Positions 42,027 to 50,017 of a stretch of DNA of 64,000 bases are shown here, piece after piece. How positions within the stretch are numbered: position 1 is the stretch's first letter; every line of letters starts with the position of its first letter. A model generated the notes under the pieces. That model was given only the letters and a program-made list of their open reading frames with translations. It made no database searches and was not told the DNA's origin. A program made the position numbers and the translations under genes. The DNA comes from CBDBKE01 sp965218055 (GTDB taxonomy: Bacteria > Acidobacteriota > Terriglobia > JAJPHL01 > JAPKYU01), in the NCBI GenBank assembly GCA_965218055.1, contig CBDCKA010000001.1:186001-250000 (forward strand), in the 5' to 3' direction.

Positions 42027-44402
42027 CTATTGCCCGTCAGCGTAGAGGCGGCGGTAGATGGCGACGTTGCGTAGGACGGCCTGGACGTAGTTGCGGGTTT
42101 CGGTAAAGGGGATGCTTTCGATGAACTCGGCTGGATCGCGGTAGCTGCCTCGCGCCAGCCACCTGTCCACCCGGCCGGGGCCGGCATTGTAGCTGGCCAG
42201 GGCCGCTTCCAGGCGCCCGTCGAAGCGCTGGAGTACGTCGAAGAGGTACTGCGTGCCCAGCTCGACGTTGGTCTGTGGATCGAACAACTGCGTTCGGCTC
42301 GGCCGCGGCCTGCCCATTTTTCGGGCCACGAGTCGGGCGGTGGAGGGCAACAGCTGCATCAGGCCGCGCGCGCCGGCGCGCGAGACGGCCTGCGGCTGGA
42401 AGGCGGACTCTTGCCGGATGAGGGCCGCCAGCAGGTACGGGTCCAGGCCCCGCCGCTCGGCCTCCGCCTCGACCAACGACCACCAGGGCAGCGGAAACAC
42501 GAGTTCCCAATGTTTCTGATCTAGTTCCTCGGGAGGATAGGCCAAGTAGTTGGGGAATACCTTGCGGAAACGGCGGATGGCGCCCAAGAACTTGCCTTGG
42601 TTGTGTTCGAGGCGGGCCAGGTCCAACAGCAGGTGCCGGAACTCGGGGTGATCGTTCGCGGCGGACCGTAACTCCAGGGCTGCCAGGTCGAGCAGCCAAG
42701 CGGCCTCCAACGCCTGCGCTCGAAGCCGGCGCGCCAGGAATTCCGCCGGGCGCGTTACTTCAATGGGGTCTGGCCGGTACGTGGGCACCGCAGCCAGCAC
42801 AGCGGCAACGTTTCTGGGCTGTGCGGTGCTGGGCGCTGCGGCCACCGGCACGACCAAGTCGCCGCCGCGGCCGGCCGCGGCGCCTTCGCCAATTAGACCG
42901 GCCAGCTTCTGCCTCGCCATCGTGCCGTAAAAATACTGGGGGAAGTGCTCGCTGGTTTTACGGAAGTACGCCAGGGCGACGGCGGGCTCGCGCTTCTCGG
43001 CAAGACGTCCAAGCCAGTAGAGCGCGCCCGCCACCTGTGCGCTACGCGGGTAACGCAGCACCTGTTGCTCCAGCAGCCGCCGCGCCGACTCAGAACGTCC
43101 CGACCGGTAGTGCCTCCAGGCCACGTGCCAGTGTGCCCGCTGCGCATCCTTGCTGGACGGAAACTTCTTGTAGAGTGTGCTGTAGTATGTTTCGTAGCGG
43201 GCTTCATCGCGCTTCAGGAAATAGTAGTTTCCCGCGGAAAACAGCGCCTTCTCGTGCCACGAAGAATCGGGGAACTTCCGGCCCAGGCGGCTCACCGTAT
43301 GGCGGAAAGCTGTCTCCCGCCCCCGCCGCCGGTGGCACTCGCCCAGGAAGTAGAGGCGTTCCGCAGCGGCAGCCGCGCTGGTCGGCCGCAGCCGACCAAG
43401 CGAGGCGCAAGCCGTCCCCCTCCGCCTGCCGCGGTAGGCGGCGGCGGCAGCCCGGACCAGCGCGTCCTCGCGTTCGGCGTCTGAGACCACGGCGGCCAGC
43501 TGCTTGTAAGCTTGTTGCGCAGCGCGGAACTGGCGTGCCTCAAACAGCCGCTCCGCCCGTTGCTTGTGCAGGACCGCCCGAGCTGCAGGAACCCTTCCCT
43601 TGACTCGCCGCCTCAGCCGTTGAATTTCCTGCTCGGCCTGTTTGGCCTCCTGCGAAGCTGGGTAGAGGTAGTAAGCCTGGCGGTACGCCTCGATGGCGGC
43701 GCGCTTGTGGCCAGCAGCGACATACGCCCGGCCCAGCAGCAGGTCGGTCTGCGGCCGCTTCAGCGCTGACCCCGACGCCTTCAGGAATTGGACCGCAGCG
43801 GCAGGCTCGCCGACCGCGAGCAGGCTTTCGGCTTGCGCCAACGTCGCCCGCCCCCGCAGCGGGCTCTTCGGGTGTCGCTGCTCGAAGCCGCTCCACATCT
43901 GGAGGGCTTCCTGGTACCGTTCCTGCCTTTGGAGAGCGCGCCCCAGGTAGTACTCCAGGTAGTCTCGGACCGGTGAAGCAAGGTTGCTGCCGGCGCGCAG
44001 GACGAGCACGGCGTCATCAAGTTCGCCTTCCTCAATGGCGCGGTAGCCAAGAACCAAGTAGGCCAGCGCGCCAGCCTGGTGGTTGGCGTGCTTGGAAGCA
44101 AAGCGCAGCAACGCGTGCCGGCTGCTCGTGGTAGGCGAATCCAGAAAACTCTGGCTGGCGGTCCGAAGCCGGCTCATCACCGGGTCGGCGAGCAGCGGGT
44201 TGGTGTGCGGTTGGAGGCCGGTGCCGGCGAGCGTGGACTGAGGGCGCGCCCGGACCTTTTTCTCCGTGCGGCGCGCTGAACCCTTGCGCCGCGCGCGGGG
44301 AGCCGCGTCTGCCGGCAGCGGCTCCAGCACTGGCCCGAGGCCTACCAGCAACAGGAGGAAGCAACCGACCAGCAGCGAAAAGGACTTCTGAAACCAGCTC
44401 AT
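42027..44402 (-). CDS. Soluble lytic murein transglycosylase (SLT family) with TPR-like N-terminus
   Basis: A 791-residue exported peptidoglycan-cleaving enzyme. A signal-like N-terminal helix precedes a long helical superhelix of TPR-type repeats (about 80-560), as in Slt70. The C-terminal SLT domain has ALIRQESAFQPQAVSRAGARG (catalytic Glu in RQES), LMQLLPSTARLVARKMG and the ALASYNAGPGRV motif. The final residues RNVAIYRRLYADGQ are duplicated at 41101-41170. The start is ATG 44402. Confidence 0.9.
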   Translation of the reverse strand: MSWFQKSFSLLVGCFLLLLVGLGPVLEPLPADAAPRARRKGSARRTEKKVRARPQSTLAGTGLQPHTNPLLADPVMSRLRTASQSFLDSPTTSSRHALLRFASKHANHQAGALAYLVLGYRAIEEGELDDAVLVLRAGSNLASPVRDYLEYYLGRALQRQERYQEALQMWSGFEQRHPKSPLRGRATLAQAESLLAVGEPAAAVQFLKASGSALKRPQTDLLLGRAYVAAGHKRAAIEAYRQAYYLYPASQEAKQAEQEIQRLRRRVKGRVPAARAVLHKQRAERLFEARQFRAAQQAYKQLAAVVSDAEREDALVRAAAAAYRGRRRGTACASLGRLRPTSAAAAAERLYFLGECHRRRGRETAFRHTVSRLGRKFPDSSWHEKALFSAGNYYFLKRDEARYETYYSTLYKKFPSSKDAQRAHWHVAWRHYRSGRSESARRLLEQQVLRYPRSAQVAGALYWLGRLAEKREPAVALAYFRKTSEHFPQYFYGTMARQKLAGLIGEGAAAGRGGDLVVPVAAAPSTAQPRNVAAVLAAVPTYRPDPIEVTRPAEFLARRLRAQALEAAWLLDLAALELRSAANDHPEFRHLLLDLARLEHNQGKFLGAIRRFRKVFPNYLAYPPEELDQKHWELVFPLPWWSLVEAEAERRGLDPYLLAALIRQESAFQPQAVSRAGARGLMQLLPSTARLVARKMGRPRPSRTQLFDPQTNVELGTQYLFDVLQRFDGRLEAALASYNAGPGRVDRWLARGSYRDPAEFIESIPFTETRNYVQAVLRNVAIYRRLYADGQ

Positions 44403-44428
44403 GCAGGCTCGTGGAACTGCACCGCCCC

Positions 44429-45499
44429 TCAGACCAGAGGGCCGGGATACTCAGACCCCAGCACGCCGGGGTCTTCGCCAGCGATGCGCCGCAGCAGTTC
44501 CTGGTGGAAGTAGTCCACCTTGCCGGCGGACGTTTTGGCGTACTTCTCCTCGTAGGCGGCCCGGCTCTTGTCTATTTCGTCGCGGACGACGCCGTAGATA
44601 TCGCGCTGCGACCGCGCCTGCTCGATCTTATCCTTATTATAAAGAACCAAGTCATCCACCAGCAGCTTGGCGAACCGAAACGCTTTCTTATGGATCGGGT
44701 GGTCGTCCTTGGGAATGCTGTCATAGTCGGGACCAACCCGGCCAGCAGCCGGGGCAGCGGGCGGAGGCGCAGGCTCCGGGGGTGGGGCGACCACGGGCTC
44801 GGCCTCGACCTGCTCTTGCACCGCTGGTGTCGCCTCGGCTGCGGGAGCACCGACGGCGGCGGCCGCTGCCGGTCGCGCGCGGCCGACGGAAAGTTCCAGA
44901 CACATTCCGGTCATCCGGGCCAGCAAATCCAAAGCCATTAAATCCAGCGACCGGCTGACACTGCCCGAATCGGCGTAGAGCGCGGCCACCGGACGACGCT
45001 TGACGTGCACGGGCAGCAGGTAAGCCCGATTGTCGTTGGGAGTGCCCAGCAGGTCAAAGAAGGCCCGCGCCAAACTCGCCGGTATTTCTTCAATCGTGTC
45101 CGGCGTGGCCGCCTGGTCGGTGACTACCAGTTTCCAGCCTGTTTCGCCCTCCGCCGGGAGGTCAATCTCCCGGAGACCGTCACTTGAGGCTCCCTCAAAG
45201 CCGCGACTGCGCCAGCCAGTCAGACGCTCTCCCTTGACCACCAGTAGCGCGGCTCGGTTGGAAAACGGAGTGGTGCTCTCGAGCAGGCTCTGCAACATTT
45301 CGGTTTGCGAATGGGCACCCGAGATGCGCTGAAATGCGGCATTGAGGGCTCCGCTGGTGGCCGTCTCCCCGCCAACGGCTCCTCCCAGGGAATTGACCAG
45401 CTCGCTCAACAGCTCCTGTTGCAGGCCGGCTATCCGTTTGCTGACAACGTTTCCCAGCGCGGCGCTGAGTGCTTTTTCCAGATCGACAGATTCGGCCAT
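44429..45499 (-). CDS. GAF-like domain protein with Pro/Ala-rich linker
   Basis: A 356-residue cytoplasmic protein. The first ~215 residues look like a helical region followed by a GAF-like sensory fold (MLQSLLESTTPFSNRAALLVVKG, AYLLPVHVKRRPVAALYADS). A Pro/Ala-rich linker (about 230-275) separates it from a charged helical C-terminus (HKKAFRFAKLLVDDLVLYNKDKIEQAR) seen in several bacterial regulatory proteins. ATG 45499 is preceded by GGGGAG. The ligand and partner are unknown. It is 26 bp upstream of the transglycosylase gene. Confidence 0.7.
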   Translation of the reverse strand: MAESVDLEKALSAALGNVVSKRIAGLQQELLSELVNSLGGAVGGETATSGALNAAFQRISGAHSQTEMLQSLLESTTPFSNRAALLVVKGERLTGWRSRGFEGASSDGLREIDLPAEGETGWKLVVTDQAATPDTIEEIPASLARAFFDLLGTPNDNRAYLLPVHVKRRPVAALYADSGSVSRSLDLMALDLLARMTGMCLELSVGRARPAAAAAVGAPAAEATPAVQEQVEAEPVVAPPPEPAPPPAAPAAGRVGPDYDSIPKDDHPIHKKAFRFAKLLVDDLVLYNKDKIEQARSQRDIYGVVRDEIDKSRAAYEEKYAKTSAGKVDYFHQELLRRIAGEDPGVLGSEYPGPLV

Positions 45500-45556
45500 A
45501 GTCTCCCCGCCATTATGAGGTTGCGCCGAATCGCTGTCAACTTGCCAGCCGAGTGA

Positions 45557-45575
45557 GTAGTGGGTCAGTTTCCGG
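45557..45575. repeat. Inverted repeat arm 1 near ssrA (short)
   Basis: GTAGTGGGTCAGTTTCCGG pairs with CCGGAAACTGACTCACTAC at 45846-45864 with one mismatch. The arms enclose 270 bp of non-coding sequence upstream of ssrA. Confidence 0.6.
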
Positions 45576-45715
45576 GAAGCCAACTATTCGCCCAACTGAA
45601 ACATTGATAAATGCTCGCCATCGGCGGAGCAACTTCCAACACCGTCACCATCGTCGTGCAATGGTCTGTTCCGGGTCCAAGTCTCTGAGCAGAAGACGCT
45701 TGCCTCAGATTCAGT

Positions 45716-45733
45716 GGATAGGTTCCCACTAGC
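45716..45733 (+). repeat. Dispersed short repeat, half copy
   Basis: GGATAGGTTCCCACTAGC resembles the first half of the dispersed repeat at 19932-19964. Confidence 0.35.
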
Positions 45734-45790
45734 TTCCGACTGACAGAGGCCAGACAGCACCAGGAGGAACGGGGTTAGTTCCTCAGGAGT

Positions 45791-45826
45791 CGGTTAGCGT
45801 TTACCGATGCTGCCACGCAGCCCACT
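45791..45826 (+). repeat. 36-bp inverted repeat, left arm flanking ssrA
   Basis: CGGTTAGCGTTTACCGATGC with the following 16 bases (TGCCACGCAGCCCACT) matches the complement of 46421-46456 in 33 of 36 positions. The two arms bracket the tmRNA gene. Its first half also belongs to the dispersed repeat family. Confidence 0.75.
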
Positions 45827-45845
45827 CGGCCGAGAAACGCTCTTT

Positions 45846-45864
45846 CCGGAAACTGACTCACTAC
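45846..45864. repeat. Inverted repeat arm 2 near ssrA (short)
   Basis: CCGGAAACTGACTCACTAC is the partner of 45557-45575. The remaining bases of 45500-45945 hold no gene I can support. Confidence 0.6.
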
Positions 45865-45925
45865 CGCCGAGTGCAACCTTGCCCACTGCCTACTCCTTAC
45901 CGCCTACTGCCCAGCGGCGCCGTGC

Positions 45926-45931
45926 TATAAT
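45926..45931 (+). promoter_or_regulatory. Predicted -10 element of ssrA
   Basis: TATAAT stands 15 bases before the predicted tmRNA 5' end. No clear -35 element was found. Confidence 0.45.
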
Positions 45932-45945
45932 TAGAGGGATCCCGT

Positions 45946-46298
45946 GGGGGCGTCACGGATTCGACGGGATTGAACTGCTGCTAGAAGGCATGCCGGGGTC
46001 CAGGCACCCGGAATCGCTTGGGAACGAACAACTGCCAATAACCAATTGGCTTACGCTGCCTAATTAAAGGTGGCGCGTTACTTGGTGGCCGGCCCGCAGG
46101 CCGCTAGGTGGCGACGACTCTAGTGGGCTAGCTGGCTGCCCTCGGTCCGTGGGTGGCCGGCGAATTCTATCGGACTAGCCGGCTCAGATTCTTGTCGGTT
46201 CTAATCTGGGCTGGCGAAACCAGCGGAAGCGACTAAGCATGTAGGCTTCTGGCGGTGGGCTTTTCCGGACGCGGGTTCGACTCCCGCCGCCTCCACCA
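45946..46298 (+). ncRNA. ssrA: Transfer-messenger RNA (tmRNA)
   Basis: The 5' end GGGGGCGTCACGGATTCGAC and the 3' end GGGTTCGACTCCCGCCGCCT-CCACCA form the tRNA-like domain. The acceptor GGGGGCG pairs with CGCCTCC, and CCA is encoded. The tag reading frame is at 46034-46063: GCC AAT AAC CAA TTG GCT TAC GCT GCC TAA, giving ANNQLAYAA. tmRNA rescues stalled ribosomes with SmpB. The 3' end is repeated at 61207-61230, marking a candidate integration site. Confidence 0.96.
46275..46298 (+). other. Candidate attL within the ssrA 3' end
   Basis: The last 24 bases of ssrA match 61207-61230 in 22 positions, the first 17 without mismatch (GTTCGACTCCCGCCGCC). tmRNA and tRNA 3' ends are the usual attB sites of integrative elements. 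Confidence 0.6.
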
Positions 46299-46420
46299 TT
46301 TTATCTACTTTAGGATCAATCAATTACTCTGCAGCTGGACAATCCAGTCCACGATCCGAACCTGCCAGCCGTACTTCTGCGAGATCAAGCTCCTTGGCCG
46401 GTTAGTGCGTTATACATCAA

Positions 46421-46456
46421 AGTGGGCTGCGCGGCAGTATCGGTAAACGCTAGCCG
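46421..46456 (-). repeat. 36-bp inverted repeat, right arm flanking ssrA
   Basis: The complement of 45791-45826, 33 of 36 matching. The dispersed repeat family continues from it to 46474 (minus strand). The rest of 46299-46690 has no supported gene. Confidence 0.75.
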
Positions 46457-46474
46457 AGTAGTGGAGACCTATTT
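46442..46474 (-). repeat. Dispersed short repeat, minus-strand copy
   Basis: The complement reads AAATAGGTCTCCACTACTC followed by GGCTAGCGTTTACC and resembles 19932-19964 and 54644-54676. Confidence 0.45.
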
Positions 46475-46690
46475 GCCAGGCCTGAGCCAACTCTTGCCGT
46501 TTCAGAGAATTACACGAGCCTGAGAAAGTGTTGGCAGCCACGCAGGTGGGGGGCAAGAGACGGCCAAAGCGGGACACGATGCCACCCACGAGAAGCCGTG
46601 GTGATCTGAGCTTGAACCGACAGAGTGGCTGGCGTAGAATATTACGTGGAGAGAAGGTTGAAATCGAAACTTTCCGCCGAAGGGGACGCC

Positions 46691-47002
46691 GTGGCAAAGT
46701 TTGCAGCCATCAGTGTCCTGCTATTGTTGGTGGGGTTACCGGTGGGGACACCCCATCTGATGCTGTGTCCCTGTCCCCAGGACCAGTGTGAGCTGATGGT
46801 GCGTGCCACCAGCTCTTGCTGCAGCCTAAGTGCCCTGCCGGAAACAGCGGTTCCCGCACGGTTGGCCACTGCGCCCGAACTGGTCGCGCCCGCACCGGCC
46901 GGCTCGGCTGCCGATGCTAGGTTGGTGCTGCGGGAAGCTTTGCCCGCTGCTGTGCCCTTTCTTATCCGCGCTGCCTCCTTCCAGACTCCCCTGCGAATCT
47001 AG
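46691..47002 (+). CDS. Small secreted cysteine-containing protein upstream of the cus operon
   Basis: A 103-residue protein from GTG 46691, preceded by AAGGGGA. The signal-like helix FAAISVLLLLVGLPVG is followed by MLCPCPQDQCELMVRATSSCC with five cysteines in 20 residues, then an Ala/Pro-rich tail. The Cys cluster and the position 88 bp before cusC suggest a metal-binding or sensor role (inference). No known domain is recognised. Confidence 0.6.
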   Translation: MAKFAAISVLLLLVGLPVGTPHLMLCPCPQDQCELMVRATSSCCSLSALPETAVPARLATAPELVAPAPAGSAADARLVLREALPAAVPFLIRAASFQTPLRI

Positions 47003-47089
47003 CCCTCGTAGTGTGTATTGCCGTAGTAATTGCGGTCCGCGGTGTGTCGCCACGGTCCGCCCACACTGACCCATCAAGACGAGGGCTTT

Positions 47090-48526
47090 ATGAAAGTAAC
47101 TCTGATTCTGTTGGTCGTGGTGCTGCCATTGGTGTCGGGTGCGCAAGGCCCCACTGTACGAGAGGTGCCGAAACCTCGGGTGCCCGTGGACTCATTGGTG
47201 ACGCTGCTCAGGAATCGCGAGCCTGGGGCGCCACGGGTAAAGTATGCAGCTGCTAAGGTTCATCCCTCTCAGGAAACCTCGCAACTTCCCCGCTCATTTA
47301 CCACAAACAATGATCCGCAACTAGCACTCTACCTCGAGCAAGCCTTGGAGCGGAGCCCAGCGATCCGGCAATCATTCGCGCGGTACCGCGCCGCGTTGCA
47401 GCGACTACCGCAGGTGCGCTCTCTTCCTGATCCCATGCTCGGCTTTGGGCAGTATCTGCGGAGCCCAGAAACCCGCGTGGGACCGCAGACAACCATGGTG
47501 ACCCTGTCACAGAAGTTCCCCTGGTTTGGGAAGCTCAGTGACAAGGAGAAGATAGCCGCCAAAGAGGCTGCCGTCTTACGGGAGCAGCATGAGGTCCGAA
47601 AGGCGGAGGTGGTCCGGCAGGTCAAGCTTGCCTACTACGACCTAGCTTACCTCGATCAGGCCATGGCGATCACGGAACAGGACCTGTCTCTGTTGCAGCA
47701 TTATGAAACATTGGCTCGAGCGCGGTATGCCCAAGGGGTGGGCTTACAACAGGCAGTCGTCAAGCTACAGGCGGAAATCACTCGGGATCACAACCGCCTG
47801 GAGACTTTACGGAGTCAGCGCGTTGATGCCGAAGCGATCCTCAACACCCTGCTCGACCGCGCCGCAAGGAACCCGATTGGCCACGTGACTTCCGGACCCC
47901 GGCCCAAGGCCGCCGTTGAGTTCGACAAACTTTACGAGATTGGACGCCGCCGCCGGCCAGAAGTGCAGGCGGCCCTGTTACAGATCGAAAGGGATGAGAA
48001 GCGCATTGACTTGGCGCGCAAAAACTATTGGCCCGACCTCACGCTGGGCGCCAGCCTCGTTCATGTCGAGCCGCGAGCCGATCTTCCCGGCCGGCTCAAT
48101 CCGCCGGTCCAGAACGGCAAGAATGTTTACAGTTTCACCGTAGGCCTCAACATCCCCATCCGTCGTCGCAAGTATGATGCGGCAGTACTGGAAGCCACCG
48201 AAGACAAGATCGCATCCCGCGAGGGGTATCGCAATATCGTCAACGGGATGGAATCTGGTATCCGTGCCGTGGGCTTTCGCATCCAGACGATGGAAGCGCA
48301 AATCCGGCTTTTTGAACGAACGTTGTTGCCCCAGGCCCAGCAGGCTCTTCGCTCCACCGAATCGGCCTACTCGACCGGCACGCTGGGCGTTCTGGATCTG
48401 CTCGATAGTGAGCGCGTGTTGCTGGAGGTGCGCCTGGGTCTGGCGCGGCTAAACAGCGATTACACCAAGGTACTCGCCGAAATGGAGCGCGCCATCGGAG
48501 CGCCGTTTCCGGAGGCCACGCCGTGA
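47090..48526 (+). CDS. TolC-family outer-membrane efflux protein (CusC/CzcC-like)
   Basis: A 478-residue outer-membrane channel subunit of a tripartite pump. A signal peptide (MKVTLILLVVVLPLVSGAQG) is followed by two OEP repeats of long helices: AIRQSFARYRAALQRLPQVRSLPDPMLGFG and KNYWPDLTLGASLVHV. Typical residues include YYDLAYLDQAM and SAYSTGTLGVLDLLDSERVLLEVRLGLARL. The start at 47090 follows GAGGG. The next gene starts inside its stop (GTGA), so the operon is translationally coupled. Confidence 0.9.
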   Translation: MKVTLILLVVVLPLVSGAQGPTVREVPKPRVPVDSLVTLLRNREPGAPRVKYAAAKVHPSQETSQLPRSFTTNNDPQLALYLEQALERSPAIRQSFARYRAALQRLPQVRSLPDPMLGFGQYLRSPETRVGPQTTMVTLSQKFPWFGKLSDKEKIAAKEAAVLREQHEVRKAEVVRQVKLAYYDLAYLDQAMAITEQDLSLLQHYETLARARYAQGVGLQQAVVKLQAEITRDHNRLETLRSQRVDAEAILNTLLDRAARNPIGHVTSGPRPKAAVEFDKLYEIGRRRRPEVQAALLQIERDEKRIDLARKNYWPDLTLGASLVHVEPRADLPGRLNPPVQNGKNVYSFTVGLNIPIRRRKYDAAVLEATEDKIASREGYRNIVNGMESGIRAVGFRIQTMEAQIRLFERTLLPQAQQALRSTESAYSTGTLGVLDLLDSERVLLEVRLGLARLNSDYTKVLAEMERAIGAPFPEATP

Positions 48527-50010
48527 AATCTAAAGGCAGATTGTTTCTCCTGGTCTCGCTGGCGTTTCTGCTAGGGGTGGCTCTGCCAGCCATCCTGCTT
48601 TGGAATCCAGGCCGCTGGCAGTGGGCCGACCAGCTAGTAACCCGCCTGCGCCGTCCAGCCGAGACCGAAACACAGCAAACCAAGCAACTGTGGACCTGTG
48701 GCATGCACCCCCAGGTCGTCCAGGATCATCCCGGCAACTGCCCCATCTGCGAAATGAAGCTGGTCCCGGTCAGAAGCCCTGCGCTGGACTTCGACGCCAC
48801 GACCCCGGAGAAAAAAGAACGCAAGATCAAGTATTGGCGGGCACCCATGGACCCCAACTACATTTCCGACAAACCCGGAAAATCCCCCATGGGCATGGAC
48901 CTGGTCCCGGTGTACGAAGACGAAGAAGCAGCAGAAACCGGGATCCGCGTCGATCCCAATTTCTTGCAGAACTTTGGCGTCCGCACTGCTGTAGCCGACA
49001 AGGGCTCCATTCCCGTTGAAATCCGTACCGTCGGCATTCTGGCCTACAACGAGAAGAGTCTGGTGTCGGTGAACACTAAGTTCGAAGGTTGGATTGAGAA
49101 GGCGCGAGTGAACTATGTCGGAGAAAGCGTGCGGCGGGGAGAGGTGTTGTTTGAAGTCTACAGCCCCCAGCTGGTGACGACCCAGCAGGAATACCTGTCC
49201 GCTCTGGAATATCTGGAGAAACTTTCCTCCGGTGCTTATCCCGACGCGGTGGAACGAGCGCGCGCCCTGGTGGAAGCGGCCCGCCAGCGGCTCCGGTACT
49301 GGGACATCACCGACGACCAGATCGTGGCACTCAGCCGAACCGGAAAGATCACCCGCAGGTTGAACATTGCCTCTCCGGTAAGCGGGGTTGTGGTGGCGAA
49401 AATGAGCGATTCACTGGAGGGCATGAAGGTGGCCCCAGGTATGAGCATTTATAAGATTGCTGACCTTTCTACGGTGTGGGCTGCGATTGAAGTCTTCGAA
49501 TATCAGATTCAACACCTCCAACTGGGAAGAAGGGCCCGGATTAGGGTGGACGCCTTTCCGGGACGCGAATGGAGAGGAAAGATTACTTACATCAACCCAG
49601 AGGTTGAGCAGCGGACGCGCACGTTAAAGGCCTACGTAGAGATTCCCAACCCCGGCTGGAAGCTGCGGCCGGAAATGTACGCCAACGTGGAAATCCAGGT
49701 TCCTACGGTCTCGGGAACGGTGAGGATTCCCGCCGAGGCGGTCATTCATAGTGGCGAACGGAGCGTGGTGATTGTGCAAAAACGCAAGGGACTTTTTGAG
49801 CCGCGAAACGTCGAGCTCGGAGCCGAAGGCGGAGGCTACTGGGAAGTGCGTCGCGGCGTGCAGCCGGGGGAAGTGGTAGTGACTTCCTCGCAATTCCTGA
49901 TTGACTCGGAAAGCAACCTGAAAGAGGCGATCAGCAAGATGCTAGCTGCCGGCGAGGGTGAAGGCCAGGGGCAGGCCGCACCCGCGCCGGCTCAGACGCG
50001 TCAGCACTAG
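48523..50010 (+). CDS. cusB: Efflux RND periplasmic adaptor (CusB-like) with two heavy-metal-binding domains
   Basis: A 495-residue membrane-fusion protein that links the RND pump to the channel. After an N-terminal anchor come two heavy-metal-binding modules: WTCGMHPQVVQDHPGNCPICEMKL (about 63-86, with the Cys/Met/His motif) and a second without cysteines, YWRAPMDPNYISDKPGKSPMGMDLVPVY. The usual MFP parts follow: beta-barrel, lipoyl (NTKFEGWIEKARVNYVGESVRRGE) and an alpha hairpin. It starts with GTG, overlapping the upstream stop. Met/His-rich segments suggest Cu(I)/Ag(I) or a similar soft metal. Confidence 0.9.
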   Translation: MKSKGRLFLLVSLAFLLGVALPAILLWNPGRWQWADQLVTRLRRPAETETQQTKQLWTCGMHPQVVQDHPGNCPICEMKLVPVRSPALDFDATTPEKKERKIKYWRAPMDPNYISDKPGKSPMGMDLVPVYEDEEAAETGIRVDPNFLQNFGVRTAVADKGSIPVEIRTVGILAYNEKSLVSVNTKFEGWIEKARVNYVGESVRRGEVLFEVYSPQLVTTQQEYLSALEYLEKLSSGAYPDAVERARALVEAARQRLRYWDITDDQIVALSRTGKITRRLNIASPVSGVVVAKMSDSLEGMKVAPGMSIYKIADLSTVWAAIEVFEYQIQHLQLGRRARIRVDAFPGREWRGKITYINPEVEQRTRTLKAYVEIPNPGWKLRPEMYANVEIQVPTVSGTVRIPAEAVIHSGERSVVIVQKRKGLFEPRNVELGAEGGGYWEVRRGVQPGEVVVTSSQFLIDSESNLKEAISKMLAAGEGEGQGQAAPAPAQTRQH

Positions 50011-50017
50011 GTGAAGT

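Noticed and set aside
41180..42187. Longer N-terminal extension of the SYLF protein
   Set aside because: ATG 41875 begins a clear signal peptide with GGGAGG; upstream residues overlap the transglycosylase 3' end in another frame.
46255..46446. 63-codon frame overlapping the tmRNA end
   Set aside because: Begins inside ssrA and shows no integrase or other motif.
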